Of a DNA stretch of 53,002 nucleotides, positions 28,885-35,503 are shown piece after piece (position 1 is the stretch's first letter; every line of letters begins with the position of its first letter). The notes below the pieces were generated by a model. That model saw only the letters and a program-made list of their open reading frames with translations, did not search any database and was not told the DNA's origin. Where the stretch lies: the IMG/VR virus record IMGVR_UViG_3300027881_000018, positions 1 through 53,002 of that record; one strand, given 5' to 3'. A program made the translations under genes and the position numbers. This DNA is from a virus.

Positions 28885-29322
28885 TCAGAGGGCCGAGACG
28901 CCGAGTATCAAAATGGCGCCTGCATACAGCGTGATCTTCTCGATGAAGTGGTGTCTGCGCTCCTCCTGAAGAATCTCAAGCCGCAGGTCTGCGACGCGCC
29001 TCTGCGCCTGTCCGGTCTCGATTAAGGTTGCTGCGGCGTCCTTGAGGTCGTCGATCTGCGCGGCGTGTTCCTCGGCCAGCTCAGTATTACCTTCACCAGT
29101 GACCCGGTATGCCTCCAGTGCGCGAGCGCCGCTGAGGTCGAACGTCACTTCGTCCTCCGTGAAGCTCGTCTCCTGCGGCCACTCAGGCAGCCTGACGGGC
29201 CTTTCAGCGGGTGTCAGATCTACCTCGACCTTGGCCCACGGATCGGAAGCCGGGGCCGTGGCGCAGCCGCTACTTAGGCTTAGGCTTGCGCCAACTGCTA
29301 ACAATGTCAGCCATGCTCGCAT
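28885..29322 (-). CDS. Lipoprotein with C-terminal membrane helix: spanin candidate
   Basis: A 145-residue protein with a lipoprotein signal (lipobox SSGC, lipidated Cys20), a Pro-rich stretch, a long charged helix (about residues 70-125) and a C-terminal transmembrane helix (about 129-145). A protein lipidated in the outer membrane and anchored by its C-terminus in the inner membrane is the architecture of a unimolecular spanin (as T1 gp11). It overlaps the 3' end of the upstream N-anchored gene by 53 bases in another frame, the arrangement of Rz/Rz1 pairs. So it is either a u-spanin or an unusual o-spanin. Confidence 0.6.
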   Translation of the reverse strand: MRAWLTLLAVGASLSLSSGCATAPASDPWAKVEVDLTPAERPVRLPEWPQETSFTEDEVTFDLSGARALEAYRVTGEGNTELAEEHAAQIDDLKDAAATLIETGQAQRRVADLRLEILQEERRHHFIEKITLYAGAILILGVSAL

Positions 29323-29584
29323 CGCGTTCTCCGATCTGATTCAGCCGCGCCTTGGTCCGCTTCACGGCCTCGCGCGCCCGCGCGTCGTGATCGTTGGCCC
29401 TGCCGAGCGCGGCCTTTGCCTTGTCGAGCCCCTCGTCGACGTCACTCTCGGCCTCGGCGACGGCGCGATTCTTCCACTTCTTCGCAGACGCCTTCTCGCG
29501 GCTCACCTTCGCCGCCAACATGAAGGCCATGAAGCCGAGGACGGCAACGACCAGAGCGGATCCGGCAGACTTGAGCCAGCTCAT
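29270..29584 (-). CDS. N-anchored helical membrane protein (i-spanin-like)
   Basis: A 104-residue protein: a transmembrane helix at residues 8-25 ([15 protein letters not shown]), then a highly charged coiled-coil-like helix. This is the form of inner-membrane spanins (Rz). The next gene, a lipoprotein, starts inside its 3' end. It overlaps the upstream holin-like gene by four bases. Function as spanin is inferred from topology and overlap. Confidence 0.55.
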   Translation of the reverse strand: MSWLKSAGSALVVAVLGFMAFMLAAKVSREKASAKKWKNRAVAEAESDVDEGLDKAKAALGRANDHDARAREAVKRTKARLNQIGERDASMADIVSSWRKPKPK

Positions 29585-29781
29585 AGCCGGTCGAGCGGCA
29601 GGACGTTCTCTTTCTTCTTGTAGCCGATGATGACCGCGATCAGGACTGCGGAGCCAGCTTCCATGCCGGGCGGGACGAGCGCGTAGTACTCGGGCCCGAA
29701 GATCGCCAGCCCGCCGAAGCCCAGACTTGCTACCGCACCAGAGATCGCGGCCGCTGTGATTGTCGATGAAGGCTCTTTCAT
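29581..29781 (-). CDS. Holin candidate (two membrane spans)
   Basis: A 66-residue protein with two hydrophobic helices ([20 protein letters not shown] and a second at about residues 42-53) separated by a short turn with EYYALVPP, and a basic C-terminus (GYKKKE). Size and topology fit a small phage holin. ATG 29781 has GGGAG upstream; a longer in-frame start at 29847 lies in the preceding gene. It stands beside spanin-like and DUF5675 genes. Confidence 0.6.
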   Translation of the reverse strand: MKEPSSTITAAAISGAVASLGFGGLAIFGPEYYALVPPGMEAGSAVLIAVIIGYKKKENVLPLDRL

Positions 29782-29785
29782 AACA

Positions 29786-30028
29786 CTACTCCCAAAGAAA
29801 ACTGTAAAAGTGCGGGATAATCCAAACGAAAAATCCACCGAGGCCAAGTCTGAATGCCCAGTGCTTTAATTTTGCATCGACGTCCTTACCCAATAAGCGC
29901 CGCGTGTAGTGCGACAGCGTGAAGTCGCCCTCTGCCTTGTCGTCGTCGATGATCGCCCTGTACTCGATCACGGCGAATCCCAGCACCCACAGGATCCATG
30001 CCCAAGCGTACTTTCCTCTCAGCTTCAT
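29786..30028 (-). CDS. Small membrane protein, holin or antiholin candidate
   Basis: An 80-residue protein with two membrane helices ([18 protein letters not shown] and [18 protein letters not shown]) flanking a charged, soluble loop of about 35 residues. AGGAGAG precedes the ATG. With the next gene it could form a holin/antiholin pair. No sequence family is recognised. Confidence 0.6.
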   Translation of the reverse strand: MKLRGKYAWAWILWVLGFAVIEYRAIIDDDKAEGDFTLSHYTRRLLGKDVDAKLKHWAFRLGLGGFFVWIIPHFYSFLWE

Positions 30029-30095
30029 GTCGTCTCTCCTCTCAGAGACCGCCCGCCCGGTGGCTCTAGGTTAGCGGCGTAGTCTAAGGGAAACA

Positions 30096-30127
30096 GCCCG
30101 TCGCCGACCATACCTGTCCAGACGGGC
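30096..30127 (-). terminator. Weak intergenic hairpin
   Basis: GCCCGTC and GACGGGC form a 7-bp stem with an 18-base loop just after the stop of the DUF5675 gene, followed by TGTTTCCC. It might slow or process the transcript within the lysis region; the T-run is poor. Confidence 0.35.
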
Positions 30128-30129
30128 GA

Positions 30130-30594
30130 TCAGTCCTCGGTGCCGCAGTCAGGCGCGATGATGATCGAGCTGCGTCTGTGCGCCATGATGTGCGCTACGG
30201 CGCGGCGCGAGCTGCGCACCATTCTCCTGTTGTCCGCAATCGTCCTGACGAGCCCCGGCGCTATGCAGCCGACGATCTGCTCGACCCAGTTAGCCGAGTG
30301 AATCAGGATCTTGTAGCGGCCCTCTCGGGTGCCTCGATCCTGCTTGGTGAAGTACACGCCCAGATCAGGATTCCGCAGCGCGAGCACGTGATCTCCGTTC
30401 TGCCTCTCGTACTCGATGAGCTCATAGTGACCGTCCGGCACGCACGACTCAAAGGGCATTCCACCCGCAGGGCCTGCAATCCAGCATCGTTCCAAGGTGT
30501 AGAGAAAGTCTTCATATTCAGGTAGGTACAGTCGGCCCTCGGTCTCGGTCTCCGAGTAGCAGTAGCGCTCAAGGTGCAGCACTTCATTTCCCAT
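30130..30594 (-). CDS. DUF5675 protein, possible lysis enzyme
   Basis: A 154-residue protein matching the DUF5675 family: LERYCYSETETEGRLYL at the start, FLYTLERCW, a SCVPDGHYELI segment and an IHSANWVEQIVGCIAPG segment. The H...GC pair looks like the active site of L,D-transpeptidase-like folds, which handle peptidoglycan. It lies in the lysis region, and I see no classical endolysin in the window, so it is the best candidate for the cell-wall enzyme. ATG 30594 is preferred; the frame extends to 30636 inside the upstream gene. Confidence 0.65.
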   Translation of the reverse strand: MGNEVLHLERYCYSETETEGRLYLPEYEDFLYTLERCWIAGPAGGMPFESCVPDGHYELIEYERQNGDHVLALRNPDLGVYFTKQDRGTREGRYKILIHSANWVEQIVGCIAPGLVRTIADNRRMVRSSRRAVAHIMAHRRSSIIIAPDCGTED

Positions 30595-30802
30595 CTGTCC
30601 GTCCTCGGTTCTTCCACAGGTCAACGATTTTATCATGGAGTCGGTCGATCTTGTCGTGGATTACGCGGTGATTATTGCGGTGGGTCTCGGCCATCTTGTC
30701 GATCTTCCTGTCCTGCCGCGCCTCGATCTTCCACCAGATCGTGAACGCCGCGATCAGCAGCGGCACGCCGACGCCGGCGACCCAAGGCAACCACGTGGAC
30801 AC
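30584..30802 (-). CDS. Single-span membrane protein with helical tail
   Basis: A 72-residue protein with an N-terminal membrane helix (AGVGVPLLIAAFTIWW) and a charged coiled-coil-like tail (IDKMAETHRNNHRVIHDKIDRLHDKI). The GTG start shares one base with the upstream TAG. Similar small proteins in phage lysis blocks are holins of one span or spanin partners. No assignment is made. Confidence 0.6.
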   Translation of the reverse strand: MSTWLPWVAGVGVPLLIAAFTIWWKIEARQDRKIDKMAETHRNNHRVIHDKIDRLHDKIVDLWKNRGRTDGK

Positions 30803-31167
30803 TAAATCTCGCCTTCGACCCTACAGCCTTCAGTTCGGTAGCAGTCGATCTTGGCGTCCAGCGCCACTATGTCATCGCTGATCTCGTCCACGTCGTCTGC
30901 CGCGTTATCGTCGTCCGGGTTGCGCCTCGCGTCTCGCCTTGCCTCGCGCAGCTCGGACTGAAGGGCCTCCTTGCGAATGGTCAGGATCTGTATGGCGGTA
31001 CTCACCTGATAGACGTCGATCTTGTCCTCGATGCGCGCGAGGTCGGCGGCGAACAGCGGCCTGCCGATGCCGAGCGCCGTCCACACGAACACGACTATCG
31101 CGACGATGGTCCCGAGGCTCATTCCCACCACGGTGTTCTTGGTGATCTCTTTACCGGCTATGTTCAT
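30802..31167 (-). CDS. Single-span membrane protein with coiled coil
   Basis: A 121-residue protein with an N-terminal transmembrane helix (LGTIVAIVVFVWTALGI, residues 18-34), a long charged helix, an acidic linker (DDDNAADDVDEISDD) and two Cys near the C-terminus (DCYRTEGC). It is the first gene after the tail block. A periplasmic coiled coil fits a spanin-like or holin-regulating role. Confidence 0.6.
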   Translation of the reverse strand: MNIAGKEITKNTVVGMSLGTIVAIVVFVWTALGIGRPLFAADLARIEDKIDVYQVSTAIQILTIRKEALQSELREARRDARRNPDDDNAADDVDEISDDIVALDAKIDCYRTEGCRVEGEI

Positions 31168-31223
31168 GTCGGCCCCTCCGTCTCTGACGGGCGAAGTTTA
31201 CCGCTTCGCGCCGTCGGCTTCCA

Positions 31224-33812
31224 TCAGATCTGCCGCAGCCTGTATCCCTTGCCGCGCACCCCCCCCGACTCCTCCGGGTCAATCGTCCACTCGCCGTCGG
31301 CGAGCGTGGTGTTGCTGCCGTGGAATATATAGCCCCATTGCAAAATTATCAGCGTGTCGTCGACGGTGTTGTCCCTGTACACCACCGTGCCGATATTATT
31401 CATGGTCGTATTGGTAATTTCTGGCGTGTTATCTACCGCCGGTACGTGCATCTTTGCGGTCAGCGTAAGCGCCATCGTGTCGTCTCCGGACGCATCTGCC
31501 TCTACTCCCTTGTACGGAAAGTTAGTCGTGGGCAAGCCGACGAAAAAGTCGCCGCTGCCGAACTCTTCTAGATCGTTCGGGGTGTTGAACGAGGCCATCT
31601 GCCACACCTCGGTAAGCACCGTCGCCGGAGCCGTCAGGGTGTCGTTGGCGTCATTGGTGGCAACCCGGTGGAAGAATCGATGTGTATTGTCACCGGTATT
31701 GCTGAACTCGCCCCACGTCGGCGGACTGGCACTAACCTCAGCGGGAGTGGCCATCAGGCCCTTGCCGTAGACATGAACTAACAGCACGTCTCCTGCTACG
31801 CGGCTCGGTAGCGGTATCGCCGTGGCGCTGGTGCCCGACTGCTCCGTCGTGTGCGCGGCGGCTGTGTCGCGTAGATTGATCAGATCGGTGGTCTGCTCTG
31901 CGGTCAGGTCGAAGATCGCAGTCGCCAGCACGTTGCTGCCAAACTGATCGTCTGCGATCTCTAGCGTGATGTTCGCGGCATCTGTGCCTATGGTCGAGCG
32001 CACGATGGTCCATGACCGCGACGTCGAGAGCGCCTCCCACGTGCCCTCGGTTCCCGTGTCCAGCGTGCCGCTGTTCAGGGTCGCCCGTACCCAGTAGTCG
32101 CCGGGTATGAGCATCCACTCGTCGTCGGGCACTCCGACCAGAGTAAAGACGCCAGCGGCGTTGGCGTACTCTAGCTGGCCGCTGGAATTAAGTTGCACGC
32201 CGCTGGTCGTCGTCGCGTCTAGGCTACTGTTGTGGATGTTGCCGCCGGTCAGCTTTACCGGCCCCTGATCTACCGACAGCAGCTCGCCGGTCGGAGTGCG
32301 GACGGCGTAGTCGCCGACGTCCGGGTCAGCCCAGACCGTATCGTCCTCCTCCACCAGCGTGAGGCTGACGCCGGAGGCGTTCTTCTGCAGCACCCACTCG
32401 GTGACGAACCACTTGGTCAGCGGTGAGGTATCGAGGCCAAGCTCCGCGACGCTCAGCTGCACCACACTGCCCGGCTGAACGCGGAAGCACGACCAGTTGC
32501 CGGGGAATACCAGCGTGCGCTGAAGCCGGGACTGGCGCAGTCGGATGATCGCGTCGCGCTGCGCCTCGAACGAGTTGTTGGCCGTGTTGATGTCGAAGAT
32601 GTTGTAGCGCACCTCCGTGTCGCTGGCCTCGAAGCTGGCGCTGCGCTGCTCGGGATAGACGGCGGCGGTGTAGTTCCTGCTCGGGTCGATGAACTTGCCG
32701 CGCACACGGTTGTATCGCTCCTGCGAGCCGGTGCTGGCCTGCATCTGTATGGCGCCTGCAAGGTTGGCCTCGGTCAGTATTACGTCCGGCGTGATGGCGG
32801 CGCCCGCCCACATCTTCCACTGGCCCTGACTGAACACGGTGCGCCCGAGCATGGATGTCTCCAACATCTCCTTGATCTCGTCCCGACTGCGATTGGCAAA
32901 GAAGGTCAGGTTGCACGTGTATCGTTTCTGCTCCGTGGTCGGTGATGCGGGCGGAATCAGTACAAGTTCGTCGCAGATGTCTGCGGCGGCGGCGCACTTC
33001 GGCCAGTCGACGCGGTCGTCCTCCTCGCCCATGCCGACGATGTCCCACCGGATGAAGTCGGCCAGCAGCAGCGCGGGATTCTCAGACCACTCCCACGTGG
33101 TGTCGTCGTCCGTTCGGTGCGCGCCGCTGCCGGTAGTAGGCGGCGAGGTGGTGGGGTCGATGACCTGCGTCGAGTCGAGGCGCGGATCGTAGATCAGGTG
33201 GCCGTCGCATAGTGCTCGAAGGTTCTGCGGGATGCCGTTCTCATAGGTCGTGTCGCCCGCTTCGAGCGTCATCTTGGCGTACATCAGAGACCAGCTTCTG
33301 GCCCGATGGTCGCTCGTCCACAGCGACGGGAAGGTTCCGGTCATGCCGCCCATAGCCGTCTGCGTCGTGCTGCCGAGCCGCCGATCTATCTCCAAGACAC
33401 CAGCGAACTTTCCTCCGGTTACGGCTCCCACAGCAGTGGACATGTCGCCCGGCGAGCCGATTGAGATGTCGTCGTCGTCGATGCGGTAGGCGATGATCGA
33501 GTCGATCTCCCTGCCGTGCATGGCGACGATGCGGTGCAGATCCTCGCTGCCGTCGCCCGCCACCTGCGCCCAGATCAGCGGGCCGGAGATCATGTCGCGC
33601 CCGTAGGTGAACCCCTGCGGCTGCACCGTGCCCCTGACTGTCAGCAGCTTGCTGGACGCCGTCTCGGTGAGATCCAGCTTCGGTGCGGTGAGCTTTGACG
33701 CCAGCGACAGCAGCGCAATCCGGGCGAGGTTGACCGCGAGCACGTAGATCGCGCTGGCCCCGGCAGCCGTGCCGAACAGCACCGCGCCGAGGAAACCGAT
33801 TACCGGGCCCAC
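31224..33812 (-). CDS. Tail tip / host-specificity protein (gpJ-like)
   Basis: An 862-residue protein of the lambda gpJ/TipJ type: a hydrophobic N-terminus, then the RGTVQPQGFTYGRDMISGPL and IVAMHGREID segments typical of the first domain, a central region with EMLETSMLGRTVFSQGQWKM and RYNRVRGKF, and C-terminal beta domains for the receptor. Such proteins plug the tail end and begin DNA ejection. GTG start two bases after the upstream stop. It is the last tail gene before lysis. Other receptor-binding proteins are probably encoded at 0.8-12 kb. Confidence 0.8.
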   Translation of the reverse strand: MGPVIGFLGAVLFGTAAGASAIYVLAVNLARIALLSLASKLTAPKLDLTETASSKLLTVRGTVQPQGFTYGRDMISGPLIWAQVAGDGSEDLHRIVAMHGREIDSIIAYRIDDDDISIGSPGDMSTAVGAVTGGKFAGVLEIDRRLGSTTQTAMGGMTGTFPSLWTSDHRARSWSLMYAKMTLEAGDTTYENGIPQNLRALCDGHLIYDPRLDSTQVIDPTTSPPTTGSGAHRTDDDTTWEWSENPALLLADFIRWDIVGMGEEDDRVDWPKCAAAADICDELVLIPPASPTTEQKRYTCNLTFFANRSRDEIKEMLETSMLGRTVFSQGQWKMWAGAAITPDVILTEANLAGAIQMQASTGSQERYNRVRGKFIDPSRNYTAAVYPEQRSASFEASDTEVRYNIFDINTANNSFEAQRDAIIRLRQSRLQRTLVFPGNWSCFRVQPGSVVQLSVAELGLDTSPLTKWFVTEWVLQKNASGVSLTLVEEDDTVWADPDVGDYAVRTPTGELLSVDQGPVKLTGGNIHNSSLDATTTSGVQLNSSGQLEYANAAGVFTLVGVPDDEWMLIPGDYWVRATLNSGTLDTGTEGTWEALSTSRSWTIVRSTIGTDAANITLEIADDQFGSNVLATAIFDLTAEQTTDLINLRDTAAAHTTEQSGTSATAIPLPSRVAGDVLLVHVYGKGLMATPAEVSASPPTWGEFSNTGDNTHRFFHRVATNDANDTLTAPATVLTEVWQMASFNTPNDLEEFGSGDFFVGLPTTNFPYKGVEADASGDDTMALTLTAKMHVPAVDNTPEITNTTMNNIGTVVYRDNTVDDTLIILQWGYIFHGSNTTLADGEWTIDPEESGGVRGKGYRLRQI

Positions 33813-33813
33813 G

Positions 33814-34236
33814 TCAGCCCCACCAACCGATGCGAACCCGCAGGCGATTCACGAACCCGACCGGCTTGGTCTTCCAGCCTGATCGCGCCTCGCTCAGCGG
33901 TACCCGCAGGATCGTGCGCCTGTACTTGACGGCAATATAGTCCGGCATTATCAGGCCGATGTTAGACGGCGGTAGCCACGCTATGTCTCCCACGTCAAGA
34001 TCGCTCATCGGGATGTCCTGCCCGAGGTGCTCGCTGATCGCCTCGTCGAGTCCTCCCGCAGCCCGCAGACGATCTACCGCGCTGCGGCGGCCGTCATATT
34101 GCAGCCTGATCAGGTAGTCTCTGTTCCAGCCCTCGCGCAGCGCCTCGAACACGAACGACACGCAGTCGAACTTGCCGAATTTGGCCGGTCTGGCCGCGGC
34201 CGCGATCAGATACTTGTGCAGGGCCCAGACGTTCAT
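33814..34236 (-). CDS. Tail assembly peptidase-like protein (NlpC/P60 type)
   Basis: A 140-residue protein with FGKFDCVSFV (Cys in the place of the NlpC/P60 nucleophile), DLDVGDIAWLP in the middle and a C-terminal IGWWG. It resembles DUF6950/gpK-like tail proteins that lie just before the tip gene. The expected catalytic His is not obvious, so the enzyme activity is uncertain. ATG 34236 shares one base with the upstream TAA. Confidence 0.65.
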   Translation of the reverse strand: MNVWALHKYLIAAAARPAKFGKFDCVSFVFEALREGWNRDYLIRLQYDGRRSAVDRLRAAGGLDEAISEHLGQDIPMSDLDVGDIAWLPPSNIGLIMPDYIAVKYRRTILRVPLSEARSGWKTKPVGFVNRLRVRIGWWG

Positions 34237-34862
34237 TACGCCCAGCCGGGAGTGCCGCCGCCGGTGCTGCCGCCGCTCACCTCGCCGCCCCACTTGAGCT
34301 GCAGGTCGGCCATGCGGAATATGTACTCTCCGGCGAGGTCGCCGGTGAAGGCCGCCTGCAAGTCTTCGTCTGTGAAGCGCAGGTCGCTCGCTCCCTTGAG
34401 ATTGGTGGCCCGCGACTCGCAGGTGAGCGTCAGCGCGCCGATGCCCTGTCCGAGATTGATGTCCACCTTGTCCATGAAGCCCGACCAGAGGATTACCGGG
34501 TCGTCCAGCAGCTCGCCGTTCTCGTCGTCGAAGCCGAACATCAGCTCGATGTCGCGGCGGTAGTAGTCGTCGTCCAGCGCTATGTTGATGAACGAGGACT
34601 TGACGCCCGTTATGGCGATCTTGATTGACTCTGGCGCAACCGAGATCGACTCCTTGATGTCCGAGACGATACCGCCGAAGTCACCGATGCCGGTATACAG
34701 CTCGCTGCCAAATATCGGGTGCAAGGCGTTGCGCGGCCCGATCTCGGTGTGCAGCCTCTGGACGCCAGACGAGAAGGCCATTCGCGCGAACATGATCGGC
34801 CGCACGATCTGAGCGAGCACCGCGTTCTGATTCAGCGTCGTGATGGTGCGCTTGCTGGTCAT
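34236..34862 (-). CDS. Minor tail protein
   Basis: A 208-residue protein in the position of lambda gpL/gpM-type tail genes, between the distal tail protein and the NlpC/P60-like gene. It contains IALDDDYYRRDIELMFGF and a DKVDINLG segment, the pattern of DUF2163-like tail hub proteins, with a Gly-rich end. It overlaps the upstream gene by four bases. Confidence 0.65.
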   Translation of the reverse strand: MTSKRTITTLNQNAVLAQIVRPIMFARMAFSSGVQRLHTEIGPRNALHPIFGSELYTGIGDFGGIVSDIKESISVAPESIKIAITGVKSSFINIALDDDYYRRDIELMFGFDDENGELLDDPVILWSGFMDKVDINLGQGIGALTLTCESRATNLKGASDLRFTDEDLQAAFTGDLAGEYIFRMADLQLKWGGEVSGGSTGGGTPGWA

Positions 34863-35503
34863 GACTGAGTGGCGAACACGTCCTCTAGGATACCGAGGCT
34901 TATATCAGAGAGCTGCGAGGCCTTGCCCGGCTTAGACGTCCAGCCCTGACCGTCGCTGACGAGGGCGAAGATCCCGCGCGGCGCGCCGAGCACTCCGTCC
35001 TCGACGAAGATTGCCGCGCTGTTGGCCGGTGAGGCGCGCAGCCTGGGCTCGAACGCCAGCGCTGTGATCGTACCGCTGCCGCTCGAGCTGGCGTCGGCGG
35101 TGCACATCTTTAGCTCATGCTCGGTGCCTACCAGTATCGAGAAGTAATCGCCGCGCCGGATCCAGTTCGTGATGCTGTTGCTGCAGCCCTTCACGTTGAT
35201 GGTCGAGCCGGTCTGACTCGCGCCATCGACCAGCGGCGTGCCGCCGTATAGGCCGCGCTTCGGGTTGTCATGGACTATGACCCGCAGCCGGTTGGCCCGG
35301 CCGCGAGCCCCGGTGATGATGCCCATCAGCTCGGCTCTGTCGTCGGTCTGAAGGTTGGTGAAGGTCAGCGTCATCTTCCACTTCTGGCCGCCACGGTCGA
35401 TGGTCTGCGCGCTGGCGATCAGCGGCGAGTTGAACAGGCCCGTGTTGGCCTGCGGTATCACGCCGATTGCGTTTGGTACTGTGATGACGTCAAAGGTGGT
35501 CAC
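34859..35503 (-). CDS. Distal tail or hub protein
   Basis: A 214-residue protein directly following the tape measure gene, as distal tail proteins do. It has WKMTLTFTNL and LRVIVHDNP strands and a C-terminal region with GWTSKPGK. Beta-rich throughout. Assignment rests on order and fold pattern. Confidence 0.65.
   Translation of the reverse strand: MTTFDVITVPNAIGVIPQANTGLFNSPLIASAQTIDRGGQKWKMTLTFTNLQTDDRAELMGIITGARGRANRLRVIVHDNPKRGLYGGTPLVDGASQTGSTINVKGCSNSITNWIRRGDYFSILVGTEHELKMCTADASSSGSGTITALAFEPRLRASPANSAAIFVEDGVLGAPRGIFALVSDGQGWTSKPGKASQLSDISLGILEDVFATQS

Noticed and set aside
28855-28885. Plus-strand hairpin followed by five T
   Set aside because: No rightward gene ends nearby except at 28126, beyond a strong opposite terminator. 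The stem is only four GC pairs.
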